Assembly (NCBI GenBank): GCA_002419385.1
Contig: DIFZ01000066.1
Span: forward strand, 1-64,000
Length of the DNA stretch: 64,000 nucleotides
Direction of reading: 5' to 3'
From: Geobacter sp. UBA5735
GTDB taxonomy: Bacteria; Desulfobacterota; Desulfuromonadia; Geobacterales; Geobacteraceae
Position 1 is the first letter of the stretch. Each line of letters starts with the position of its first letter. The position numbers and the translations under genes were made by a program. Below the pieces are notes generated by a model, which made no database searches, was not told the origin of the DNA, and saw nothing but the letters and a program-made list of their open reading frames with translations. Positions 17,852 through 26,101 of the stretch are shown here, in pieces.

Positions 17852-18685
17852 CTAGGGATATGTTCCGTCGGATTTCCTCCCAGCACCCCAGATCACTTCA
17901 TAGGTAACAGGAATCCCCTGCGAACCGCCGAATTCCTGCTGATAGAGTTCGCCCATTCTCTGCAGGACTTTTCTGCTGTGCAGCCCCCGTCTCCCGTGCG
18001 TCGAGGCATTGCCCGCGCCGATCCGGCGCAGGGATCGAAGAAGGAATGAAACGGAAGCGTAGTGCTCGAGTTCAACGGTGGCCTCGACCAGGCAATCGGC
18101 AAAGCCCGCCCTGCCAAGGGCATCGGTCACCTCGCCAACGGAAAAGAACCGATGGGTCCGGTCTTCTTCCGGCCGGCCCGCCTCACGGATGGCTTTTCGA
18201 TAACACGCTTTCAGCTCCCGCATGGTACTCCCGCCAAAAAGGGCGAACCGGAAGCACCCGCCGGGCGCCAGCACCCTCATGGCCTCGCGGAAGGCCTGTT
18301 CCAGGTCGTTCAACCACTGGAACGTGGAAGTGGACACTACAAGGCCGAAGGATCCGTCGGCAAACGGGAGATGCTCGGCATCTCCTGTTACCCGCAGCAC
18401 CGATCCCTTCCCCTGCCGGGGAACAGACCCGCACTGGGCCATACCCGCAGCCTGGTCAATCCCTGCCAGGAGTGCGCCGGGGTAGAGTGACCGCAGTACG
18501 CGAAGCAGCATGCCCGTCCCCGCCCCGACATCCAGGACTCGGCCAGGGGCATTGCCGCCTGTGGAATCCGCAAGCTGCGCCGCAAGCTGCAGAATGACCC
18601 GTTTCTGTACCTGGACGGTCTCTTCATAGAAGGGAGCCTGCCGGTCGAAGGAGCGGCGCACCCGTGTCTTGTCAAGTGCTTTCAT
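17852..18685 (-). CDS. bioC: Malonyl-ACP O-methyltransferase BioC
   Basis: BioC methylates malonyl-ACP to start pimeloyl synthesis for biotin. From the ATG at 18685 the protein has 277 residues and begins KALDKTRVRRSFDRQAPFYEE, the typical N-terminal helix; a longer start at 18706 has no ribosome binding site. The SAM motif is VLDVGAGTGML, followed by AGIDQAAGM, and STSTFQWLNDLEQAFREAMRVLAPGG matches the BioC-specific block. The start lies inside the end of bioH (14 bases overlap), showing translational coupling. It is downstream of a BirA-type box before bioF. Confidence 0.88.
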   Translation of the reverse strand: MKALDKTRVRRSFDRQAPFYEETVQVQKRVILQLAAQLADSTGGNAPGRVLDVGAGTGMLLRVLRSLYPGALLAGIDQAAGMAQCGSVPRQGKGSVLRVTGDAEHLPFADGSFGLVVSTSTFQWLNDLEQAFREAMRVLAPGGCFRFALFGGSTMRELKACYRKAIREAGRPEEDRTHRFFSVGEVTDALGRAGFADCLVEATVELEHYASVSFLLRSLRRIGAGNASTHGRRGLHSRKVLQRMGELYQQEFGGSQGIPVTYEVIWGAGRKSDGTYP

Positions 18686-19496
18686 GGATTCTTTCGAGAA
18701 AATCATTCAGTAGTGCGTTCAACTCCGCCGCTCTGGTCAGCATGGGTGCATGACCGGCGCCATCGAGAACTTTCAGCGTCGCTCGTGGCAACCGTTTCGC
18801 CATAAAGCGCGCGGCATCGACAGGACAGATCGGATCACCTGAGCCGTGAACGAGAAGAACCGGCACATCCACCCCCTGAAGGCTGTCCCTGAGATCGGCG
18901 GCAGCGAGAGTTTCCAGAGATCGGGCCGCCGCATGACAGGGAGGTTTTGGTGCGTTCCCGAGGAACTCCCCTGCAATGCGCTCAGAATTAATCAAGGCCC
19001 GCTCCTCATCCGGAAACATGCCGTTGAAAAATTCCTCGTAGGCTTTTTCGCGATCCCTCTTCAAACGAAGCCCCAGTACCCTGGGCTCTTTGGGTGAAAG
19101 GGCGCAGGGGTAGTCCGGTGCGGCGGAAAATTTCGCTGTGCCGGACACGAGCACCAGGGAGGACAACCTTTCCCGCAGCTCCGGGAATGCCGCCAGTGCG
19201 ACCATTGCCCCAAGCGACCAGCCCACCACGGTCGCCCGGCGTATATCGAGATGCTCCACCAGCCCTGCCAGGTCCGACACGAGATTTTCCAGGGCATACC
19301 CGTCATCCGGCGCAGCCGAGCGGCCATGCCCCCGCAGGTCAGGGGCAAGGCAGCGGTAACGGCTCGAGAGGGCCTGGAGCTGTGCGCGCCACACAGAACT
19401 GGACAGGGACCAGCCGTGCAGGAACACCACAGGCTGCCCTGCCCCCTGGTCTTCAAAATGAATGGCGGTTGTATCGCTGCTCAGAAAATGCGGCAT
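18672..19496 (-). CDS. bioH: Alpha/beta hydrolase, probable pimeloyl-ACP methyl ester esterase BioH
   Basis: The 274-residue hydrolase has the oxyanion segment FLHGWSLSSSVW, the nucleophile elbow GWSLG with Ser94, an aspartate in HGSGDPICPV and the histidine in GAGHAP. Its place between bioF and bioC makes BioH, which removes the methyl group from pimeloyl-ACP methyl ester, the natural call. By sequence alone it could be a general carboxylesterase. GGGGAAGATGA precedes the ATG. It overlaps bioC by 14 bases and lies 58 bases after bioF. Confidence 0.82.
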   Translation of the reverse strand: MPHFLSSDTTAIHFEDQGAGQPVVFLHGWSLSSSVWRAQLQALSSRYRCLAPDLRGHGRSAAPDDGYALENLVSDLAGLVEHLDIRRATVVGWSLGAMVALAAFPELRERLSSLVLVSGTAKFSAAPDYPCALSPKEPRVLGLRLKRDREKAYEEFFNGMFPDEERALINSERIAGEFLGNAPKPPCHAAARSLETLAAADLRDSLQGVDVPVLLVHGSGDPICPVDAARFMAKRLPRATLKVLDGAGHAPMLTRAAELNALLNDFLERIHEST

Positions 19497-19554
19497 TCAT
19501 CTTCCCCGTGCAGTGTGCAGCGGCGAGTTTTTCGGTATACCGAAAGTGCCCCGC

Positions 19555-20733
19555 TCAGATTATCCCCAATTGCTTCCCTGTCGCAGTAATGACCTCTACC
19601 GCCCGCTCCAGGTCCTGTTGCCGGTGAGTCGCCATGACCGTCAAGCGGAGCCTGCTGCCGCCGCGGGGAACGGTGGGCGGTCGTATCCCCTGGACAAAAA
19701 TGCCCGCGTCAAGCAGGCGTCGGGAGAATTCCATCGTCTCTGCGGCGCCCCCTACGAACAGGGGCAGTATCTGGGTCTCACTGTCCATGGTATCGAAACC
19801 GGCAGCCCGCAGGGACTTCTTCACTGCCCCGGCGTGCTCCAGAAGCCTCCCGCGCAGTGACGATCCCTCGCTGGAATCCACGATATCGAGGGCAGCCAGC
19901 GCCGTTGCCACTACGGACGGTGGAAGAGACGTGGAAAAGATGAAGCTGCGTGCCCTGTTCACCAGGTAATCGACGATCTCACGCGAAGCTGCCACATAGG
20001 CGCCGAAGCCGCCCAGCGCCTTGCCCAGGGTGCCCATGTGGATGTCGATGGCGGATTCGAATCCACAGAGTTCGGCAGTCCCCCGCCCCCCCGGCCCCAG
20101 GACACCCGTGCCATGGGCGTCATCTACCATCAGCAGCGCACCGAATTCCCTTTTCAGCGATACCAGTTCGGGCAGGAGCGCAATATCGCCATCCATGCTG
20201 AAGACACCGTCGGTGATGATGATTTTCCTGCCAGTCCCTCCCCGGTTCCGGTCAAGAAGCCGCCGGAGCGCATTCACGTCCCGGTGCGGGTAGCGGATCA
20301 TTCGCGCCCGGGACAGGAGGCAGCCGTCCACGATGCTGGCGTGGTTGAGGCGGTCGCTGAAAACCAGGTCTCCGCTGCCGGCCAGTGCCGGAATCAAGCC
20401 GGTATTGGCGGCATACCCCGAATTGAACACGAGGGCGGCTTCCGTGTTTTTGAAGGCTGCCAGTCGCGCCTCCAGTTGTTCGTGGAGCGCCATGTTGCCC
20501 GATACCAGGCGGGAAGCCCCGCTACCGGTGCCATAACGTTCGGTTGCCCGTATCGCCGCTTCTTTCAGCACAGGGTGGTCCGCAAGTCCCAGGTAGTTGT
20601 TCGAGCAGAGCACCAGCACATCACGCCCCTCCAGGGTGAGGTGCGATCCCTGCGCCCCCTCCGCCCTGAGCATGCGCCGGTACAGGCCGTGCTCGCGCAA
20701 ACCGTCCAACTCTTTCATGAAACTGCCCGACAT
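19555..20733 (-). CDS. bioF: 8-amino-7-oxononanoate synthase
   Basis: BioF joins pimeloyl-ACP and alanine in a PLP-dependent decarboxylative condensation, the first ring-forming step of biotin synthesis. I chose the ATG at 20733 (CAGGGGCC before it), giving 392 residues. Motifs include CSNNYLGLADHP, the glycine-rich FNSGYAANTG, DDAHGTGVLG, and the PLP lysine at about residue 238 in MGTLGKALGGFG. The related glycine C-acetyltransferase is the alternative, but bioH and bioC next door and the BirA-type operator upstream decide for BioF. bioA, bioB and bioD are not in this window. Confidence 0.9.
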   Translation of the reverse strand: MSGSFMKELDGLREHGLYRRMLRAEGAQGSHLTLEGRDVLVLCSNNYLGLADHPVLKEAAIRATERYGTGSGASRLVSGNMALHEQLEARLAAFKNTEAALVFNSGYAANTGLIPALAGSGDLVFSDRLNHASIVDGCLLSRARMIRYPHRDVNALRRLLDRNRGGTGRKIIITDGVFSMDGDIALLPELVSLKREFGALLMVDDAHGTGVLGPGGRGTAELCGFESAIDIHMGTLGKALGGFGAYVAASREIVDYLVNRARSFIFSTSLPPSVVATALAALDIVDSSEGSSLRGRLLEHAGAVKKSLRAAGFDTMDSETQILPLFVGGAAETMEFSRRLLDAGIFVQGIRPPTVPRGGSRLRLTVMATHRQQDLERAVEVITATGKQLGII

Positions 20734-20770
20734 GGCCCCTGACCTTTGCCTTTCCTTGCGCCCGGCACAC

Positions 20771-20802
20771 TTGTCAACCATCACGAACAATCAGGTTGAC
20801 GA
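20771..20802 (-). promoter_or_regulatory. BirA-type biotin operator upstream of bioF
   Basis: TTGTCAACC-N14-GGTTGACGA is an inverted repeat with 8 of 9 pairs matching. It has the form TTGTnAACC-(14-16)-GGTTnACAA known for BirA, the biotin-protein ligase/repressor. It sits 38 bases before the bioF ATG, within the gap after the DUF3108 gene, which is the expected place for repression by biotinyl-AMP-bound BirA. Confidence 0.75.
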
Positions 20803-20900
20803 GATATGAAGTACCATACAATCCCGTGTTTGAAAAGAATTTTCTCCCTGCTGCGGAGCCTGAATACCGCGGGGGAACTATCAGCTGCCGGTGCGAAACG

Positions 20901-21686
20901 CTATTTCTGGAAGGTGCCGCCGACGAGCGTTGCCGTGATGCTTCCCACCTTGACCTTGGTCTTCATCTTCACCGGAAGCAGCCGATGATCGTCGGTCAGC
21001 CAGATATACATGTCCCCCCGCTTGTCCATGATTCCCTCAGATTTGAGCAGCGGCTTGATGACTATTGTGTCGAAGTTACCGAGCTTGGTCTTCAGTTTTT
21101 CTTTCCGCAGCACCTTGACCTCGACTCTCCAGACTTTCTTGCTGTCCAGGATCGTCAGAAAAACCGGTTTGCCAACCTCCAGCTTGAGCGTCCTCACGTA
21201 GTAAAAGCTGGAAAGGGTGTCAAAAGTGCTGCCCGGAAGCGCTATATCCATTTTCTCGCCACTGAGGTGATTGCGGTAATGGCTGATCTTCCCCACCTGA
21301 TCGAACAGGACCTCCCGGTCCCTGCTGTGCCGCCCCTCGCGGATTTTCATCCGGTACGACCTGGGCAGGCCGATGCCGGGAGGATTGGCACCGGTCAGCA
21401 CCGATTCTATGCGGTCCTCCACCGGGAAAAACGATGAAATCCAGTCGGCCGAACGCGCTGTCGAGACAATGTGGATCTCGTCGCCGACCTTGTTGATTTC
21501 CTGCATTGCCGTGCCTGCCTTGATGCCGGCCCAGGTCAGGTCGTAGACAAGCTTTTCCGGGATGGCAAACGCCGCCGCCAATGGGGCGGCAGAAAACGAG
21601 AACAGCGGCATCAGCAGCAGAACCAGAAAGAACCGCCAGGATCCAGGGGGGGCGTATCCTCGACAGCGCATCTTCACACCATGCAT
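20901..21686 (-). CDS. Exported DUF3108 protein
   Basis: This 261-residue protein matches DUF3108, exported proteins of unknown function. I start it at the ATG at 21686, which follows AAAGGAG by 8 bases; a second ATG five codons later is possible. A signal peptide with the hydrophobic core FFLVLLLMPLFSFSAA ends near residue 40. The mature part has the family pattern FAIPEKLVYDLTWAGIKAG and a C-terminal YIWLTDDHRLLPVKMKTKVKVGSI. A terminator-like hairpin sits directly upstream of the ribosome binding site. It precedes bioF by 167 bases, but the BirA box suggests bioF is controlled separately. Confidence 0.8.
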   Translation of the reverse strand: MHGVKMRCRGYAPPGSWRFFLVLLLMPLFSFSAAPLAAAFAIPEKLVYDLTWAGIKAGTAMQEINKVGDEIHIVSTARSADWISSFFPVEDRIESVLTGANPPGIGLPRSYRMKIREGRHSRDREVLFDQVGKISHYRNHLSGEKMDIALPGSTFDTLSSFYYVRTLKLEVGKPVFLTILDSKKVWRVEVKVLRKEKLKTKLGNFDTIVIKPLLKSEGIMDKRGDMYIWLTDDHRLLPVKMKTKVKVGSITATLVGGTFQK

Positions 21687-21702
21687 TTCCAACACTCCTT
21701 TC

Positions 21703-21731
21703 AAAGAAAAAGGGCTGGACTCGGACAGCCC
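21703..21731 (-). terminator. Terminator-like hairpin in front of the DUF3108 gene
   Basis: On the minus strand GGGCTG-N8-CAGCCC is followed by TTTTTCTTT, and the ribosome binding site AAAGGAG begins two bases later. It could end the metallophosphoesterase transcript coming from 22052, or act as an attenuator in the leader of the DUF3108 gene. Confidence 0.55.
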
Positions 21732-21757
21732 AGCCATGTATCAGGCAGCCGCAAGGG

Positions 21758-21785
21758 TTGCGTTCACGAAGCGCTCTGCTATAGT
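21758..21785 (+). promoter_or_regulatory. Candidate promoter of the SAP/Rho-N small gene
   Basis: TTGCGT, 16 bases, TATAGT on the plus strand, about 50 bases before the ATG at 21836. The -10 is good and the -35 weak. Confidence 0.4.
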
Positions 21786-21835
21786 TTTACATGATTTTCC
21801 GGGCCGACGCCCGATTTCCCCGGAAGGAGAACCCC

Positions 21836-22015
21836 ATGAAACTCGAAGAAGTCAAGAAAATCGCCCAGGCGCACGGCATAAAGGTTGCCAAGATGAAAAA
21901 GGCTGACCTGATCAGAAGTATTCAGCGCGCCGAAGGCAACAATGACTGTTACAATTCCGGCTCGGCTGATACGTGCGGACAGGAGGAATGTCTCTGGCGC
22001 GACGACTGCCGATGA
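21836..22015 (+). CDS. Small SAP/Rho N-terminal-like protein with a cysteine-rich tail
   Basis: The 59-residue protein starts at the ATG after GGAAGGAGAACCCC. Residues 1-33 (KLEEVKKIAQAHGIKVAKMKKADLIRSIQ) follow the helix-extended-loop-helix pattern of SAP and Rho N-terminal domains, which bind nucleic acids. The remaining 26 residues hold four cysteines in C-x8-C-x4-C-x6-C spacing that could bind a metal. It is divergent from DUF3108 and convergent with the metallophosphoesterase gene, so it is a single-gene unit. Nucleic acid and metal binding are inference. Confidence 0.8.
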   Translation: MKLEEVKKIAQAHGIKVAKMKKADLIRSIQRAEGNNDCYNSGSADTCGQEECLWRDDCR

Positions 22016-22051
22016 TCTGGGTATGACAGCCTGAACGGAGCACTCCGGTCC

Positions 22052-23224
22052 TCACCCGGGATTCCCGGCCGGCTTACCGGCTCCGGGAATTTCCGGACGC
22101 ACCAGTTCGATGACCGTAATCTCCGGCGGAGCCAGGAACCTGATGGGGGGCCCCCAGGTGCCGGTACCCCTGCTGACATAGAGGGATCCCCCTCCGGCTA
22201 AGTTTGTCAGGCCGTTTGTCAGGGGATACAACAGCCTGGTGACCAGAGAGAACGGAAATATCTGCCCCTGGTGGACGTGCCCTGACAGTTGCAGGTCAAA
22301 GAGCCCCAGGCTGCCTTTTTCCACGGTCGGCCGGTGCTTGAGCAGCAGGGTGAACTCCCCGGAAGAACGGCTTGCGAGTGCTGTCTTTTCCTGGTCAGCG
22401 CACCCCGCTCCCATCCGGCAAGCAACCGGGTCGGCCACGCCGGCCAGCCTGATGCCTGCCACCTCACGCGAATCCCCGCCCAGAACGGTAAATCCTGCCT
22501 GGCGGGTAAACTCCAGCGCCTGGGTTATCCCGGCATAATACTCGTGGTTCCCGGTTACGGCATATTTGCCGAATCTCGGTTTCAGCTCCCGGAGGGCGGC
22601 AGCCATGGCGGCCATGCCGTCAATCTGGCTGTCGACCAGGTCTCCCGTTGACACCAGGATATCCGGATCGGCCTTTCGTATCTCGCGCACGATCCGGTCG
22701 AGACGTTCCTTCCCGACAATCAGCCCTAGGTGGACATCGGATATCTGGACCACGGTAATACGCCCGATCTCGGCAGGGATCTTGCGCGACGCTACAACAA
22801 CCCTCTCGGTCCGGATATCCAGCGCTTCAGAATAGCCGTATATCGCTATGATGAGAGCGCAAGCGCCTGCCAGCAGGAACGCATTGAAGTCGGATACGGC
22901 ACTCAGGGGCAGCTCTTTTCCCGCAACATGCCCGGCAAGGCGGAGCAGCACCCTGCACAGGTCGATGGTGATGGAAGCGCAGAAAAAGAGAAAAAGCACT
23001 CCCATCCAGACATACCCGGCATGGGCCAGGGCAATGGCTAAGTGTTCAAAACCCTGCTTCTCAGTCAGCCGTATCATAGCCGGCATGACAGTCATTGCCG
23101 TAATGAACAATGCCAGGCATATTGTCAGCGGCATGGCAAGGGTCATTACAGACGTTATTTTGCGAAAGGCATAGTAATGCATTCCGCCGTATAAAAGGAA
23201 AAAAATGAGCAGGAAAAAGCTCAT
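22052..23224 (-). CDS. Membrane-anchored metallophosphoesterase (YaeI type)
   Basis: The 390-residue protein has four or five N-terminal membrane helices (within 1-135) followed by a calcineurin-like phosphoesterase domain. The dinuclear metal motifs are all present: SDVHLG, GDLVDS, GNHEYY, KHRP and GHVHQGQ. This arrangement matches YaeI/YkuE-type enzymes, some of which hydrolyse UDP-diacylglucosamine or act on lipids, so a membrane lipid substrate is possible. GAGGATGTGACGGC precedes the ATG. It may be at the end of the TolC operon (92 bases after the tolC-like stop). Confidence 0.88.
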   Translation of the reverse strand: MSFFLLIFFLLYGGMHYYAFRKITSVMTLAMPLTICLALFITAMTVMPAMIRLTEKQGFEHLAIALAHAGYVWMGVLFLFFCASITIDLCRVLLRLAGHVAGKELPLSAVSDFNAFLLAGACALIIAIYGYSEALDIRTERVVVASRKIPAEIGRITVVQISDVHLGLIVGKERLDRIVREIRKADPDILVSTGDLVDSQIDGMAAMAAALRELKPRFGKYAVTGNHEYYAGITQALEFTRQAGFTVLGGDSREVAGIRLAGVADPVACRMGAGCADQEKTALASRSSGEFTLLLKHRPTVEKGSLGLFDLQLSGHVHQGQIFPFSLVTRLLYPLTNGLTNLAGGGSLYVSRGTGTWGPPIRFLAPPEITVIELVRPEIPGAGKPAGNPG

Positions 23225-23316
23225 GCCGTCACATCCTCACCATGTCGCCACGGCCATCAGTCCCCTCCCCCTGGCAACCTGCCACGGATGGCAGAGGAGA
23301 TTCCATTCCAGCGATA

Positions 23317-24843
23317 CTACCTGTTTTTTTCATACAATGCATCCCCATCCTTCTCAGACACCACAATCCCCTCTCTTTCCAGAAGCTCACCGCTCGCTTT
23401 CCAGAGAGCGGTAACGGCTATGTTGTATTCGGCAATTGCGCGGATCCGGTTCCCTTTGGCGCTTACCATGTCGTTCTGAACGTCCAGGACATCTTTGACC
23501 GTTGCAAGACCGACCTTGTTTTTCTTGATATAGGCTTTCAGACGCTCCTCGGCATAGGCGCTACCCCGCTCAGCCACATCCAGTTGTTTGTACCCGGCCT
23601 GCAAAGCCCTCACGGCAAAGCGCACGTCATTTGCTACGGAGTCTTCCATGCTTCTGATCTGGGCCGATGTCTGTTCAACCCTGAGTTTGCTCCTGACATA
23701 TTCGTTCTGAGCCGTGCGGTTGCCCAGCGGATAGGTTAGCTGCAGACCACCGCCCCAGACCGGGTACTTGCCCGACCCGACCTTGTCGAGAGCGCGGTTG
23801 TATTCCGTGCCAAGCCCGGTCAGGGAGGTGTTGAGGACGAGGGACAAATCGGGCAGGGTCTGGTTCCGGGCGGCCCTGCTCTGCAATTCGCCGGTTTTCA
23901 GGGCGATCCTGAGTTGCTTCAACTCTGGCCTTTCCACAAGGGCTTTCCTGATCGCAGCGTCTTCGTCGACGACATACTGCTCGTGCCAGGGAGTGTCGGC
24001 CGGCACGATTTCTGCGTCAGCGGGAAGTTGGAGCAGCGACCGCAGCGAATCGACCTGGTCCTTCACTGCCTTCTCGGCATCGATCAGGCTTTTCTGCATG
24101 GTTGCAACCCCGAATTCAGAGTTCAATATCTCCATGGCAGGCAGCACTCCGGCTTTGACCTGCGCCTGGGTGTCGCCCAGAATCCTCTCAGCAAGAACAA
24201 GCGATGCTTTGCTCACCTCCAGGTATTCGCGAAGGCTGAACAAGAGGAAATACTGGTTCCTTACCTTGGCGACGATATCCGTAAGCTTTTCCCTGTAGTG
24301 TTCAAGCGCCCCTTCCTTGCCGAACTTCGCCACCCGGATGTTCAGCTCGGTAGTCTCGCTGCCGAAACTCTTCAGCAATGGCTGCGTGAAGTACAGGCTG
24401 AGATCGGAGCTGAAGTAATCGTTGAGAAAACGGTTGGGGTCGGAGTTGTTCCGGTACCAGGTGTTATTGAAAGAAAGGCCGACGGTCCCCCCGGAGGGGA
24501 TAAGCTGCGTGATGCCCGCGTTATAGTCGAAGACCCGCTGATGGTTGACCGGAGTACCGCTTGCATAAACACTGGCCGGTTGAGTTTTGGAATCCTGGTA
24601 ATGAAGCAGCAGGTTGAGCAGGGGGTCGTACATGCCTTTGCTTTTGCGTATGTCGGCTTCTGCCGCGGCAGGATTGTAGAGTTCCGCCTTCAGGTCGAGG
24701 TTTTTCTCGACAGCCATCCGGACGGCCTGTTTCAGGGTCAGGTTGACGCTGTTTTCCTGGGCACACAGGTTGCCGGACACGCCGACAACGGACAACGCGG
24801 CGGAAACAAGACATGCTTTCACGAAACGAGGAGATATGAGCAT
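23317..24843 (-). CDS. TolC-family outer membrane efflux protein
   Basis: The 508-residue protein starts at the ATG at 24843 after AAAGGATTCTCCC, and a signal peptide follows (LISPRFVKACLVSAALSVVGVSG). It carries two outer membrane efflux protein repeats made of long helices (LTLKQAVRMAVEKNLDLKAE at the start, VGLATVKDVLDVQNDMVSAKGNRIRAIAEYN near the end). It is the last gene of a macA-like/ATPase/permease/tolC-like operon and would form the outer membrane exit duct for that pump. The start is 28 bases after the permease stop. Confidence 0.9.
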   Translation of the reverse strand: MLISPRFVKACLVSAALSVVGVSGNLCAQENSVNLTLKQAVRMAVEKNLDLKAELYNPAAAEADIRKSKGMYDPLLNLLLHYQDSKTQPASVYASGTPVNHQRVFDYNAGITQLIPSGGTVGLSFNNTWYRNNSDPNRFLNDYFSSDLSLYFTQPLLKSFGSETTELNIRVAKFGKEGALEHYREKLTDIVAKVRNQYFLLFSLREYLEVSKASLVLAERILGDTQAQVKAGVLPAMEILNSEFGVATMQKSLIDAEKAVKDQVDSLRSLLQLPADAEIVPADTPWHEQYVVDEDAAIRKALVERPELKQLRIALKTGELQSRAARNQTLPDLSLVLNTSLTGLGTEYNRALDKVGSGKYPVWGGGLQLTYPLGNRTAQNEYVRSKLRVEQTSAQIRSMEDSVANDVRFAVRALQAGYKQLDVAERGSAYAEERLKAYIKKNKVGLATVKDVLDVQNDMVSAKGNRIRAIAEYNIAVTALWKASGELLEREGIVVSEKDGDALYEKNR

Positions 24844-24871
24844 GGGAGAATCCTTTCTCGGTATCCGGACG

Positions 24872-26101
24872 TCATTCATATCGAAGCGCATCTATCGGGT
24901 TCAAAGAGGCAGCTTTCCTGGCCGGGTAGAAGCCGAAGAAAATGCCCACTGCGCCGGAAAAGCCGATCGCCATGGCAATCGCATTGAATGAGACGAGTGT
25001 CGGCCAGTCGAAGAACGCCGAAACCAGCTTAGCCCCCGCCACACCCACCAGCATCCCCATTATCCCGCCGATGAAGGTCAGAAGCACGGCCTCCGTCAGG
25101 AACTGCATGAGTATGTCACGCTGCTTGGCGCCGATTGCCATGCGTATCCCGATTTCCCTGGTACGTTCGGTTACGGAAACCAGCATGATGTTCATGATGC
25201 CGATCCCTCCGACGATCAGCGAAATTGAAGCCACCGCTCCCAGCAGCAGGGACATGGCCTTTGAAGATTCTTCACGCACACTGAGGATTTCGGTGAGATT
25301 CCTGACGGTGAAATCGGCATCGCGTCCTGGTCCGATCCGGTGCCGCTGGGTGAGAAGCTCCGTGACCTGTTCTTCTGCTCGCGACAGGTCCTCTTCGCTC
25401 CTGGCCTGGACCATGATGGAGTTGACCGTGTTGGGAAACTGGCTGCCCAGCAGTTTGCGCTGGGCGGCTTTGATGGGCACGTAGACAATATCGTCCTGAT
25501 CGGATCCCTGAGGTGACTGTCCCTTGCGGTCCAGTATGCCGATCACCTTGAAGGGAACTTTCTTGATGCGGATGACTTTCCCCAGCGGGTCTTCGGACCC
25601 GAAGAGGTTTTCGACAACGGTCTGGCCCAGCAGGCAATTTTTCGTCGCCCCGTCCACGTCCGACTGGCTGAAGTTCCGCCCCGACGAGACGGGCCAATCC
25701 CTGATGACAAGATATTCGGGGGTAACGCCGAGAACCGCAGTCGACCAGTTCATATTCCCATACACAAGCTGCGCGCCGCCGCGAACCAGCGGTGCGGCAA
25801 TGGCGACAGCCGGACATTGGGTCTGAATGGCGTACGCGTCGTCATAGGTAAGACTGGGAATGCTTCCTGAGCCGAGGCGAATGCCCCCGCTGGTGAGCGA
25901 ACCGGGCAGCACCAGCAGCATGTTGCTGCCCATGCTGGAGATCTGCTCCGATATAACCTTGCTGGCGCCGGACCCGATTGCAACCATGGCGATGACCGAG
26001 GCTATGCCGATGATGATGCCGAGCATGGTGAGGAACGACCGCATCTTGTTGGTCCTGAGAGCCCTTACCGCTATGCGAAGGCTCAGCATGAGCTCGTTCA
26101 C
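24872..26101 (-). CDS. MacB-type ABC transporter permease
   Basis: The 409-residue protein has an N-terminal membrane helix, a periplasmic MacB_PCD domain (about 45-240) and a FtsX-type three-helix domain (about 285-409) with LIVGGIGIMNIMLVSVTERTREIGIRMA. In E. coli MacB the ATPase is fused to this part; here it is a separate gene upstream. The start codon is GTG and overlaps the ATPase stop as GTGA, with GAGGGGAAAGCT before it, so translation is coupled. It is likely mechanotransmission-type efflux of a lipid, peptide or macrolide-like substrate. Confidence 0.88.
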   Translation of the reverse strand: MNELMLSLRIAVRALRTNKMRSFLTMLGIIIGIASVIAMVAIGSGASKVISEQISSMGSNMLLVLPGSLTSGGIRLGSGSIPSLTYDDAYAIQTQCPAVAIAAPLVRGGAQLVYGNMNWSTAVLGVTPEYLVIRDWPVSSGRNFSQSDVDGATKNCLLGQTVVENLFGSEDPLGKVIRIKKVPFKVIGILDRKGQSPQGSDQDDIVYVPIKAAQRKLLGSQFPNTVNSIMVQARSEEDLSRAEEQVTELLTQRHRIGPGRDADFTVRNLTEILSVREESSKAMSLLLGAVASISLIVGGIGIMNIMLVSVTERTREIGIRMAIGAKQRDILMQFLTEAVLLTFIGGIMGMLVGVAGAKLVSAFFDWPTLVSFNAIAMAIGFSGAVGIFFGFYPARKAASLNPIDALRYE

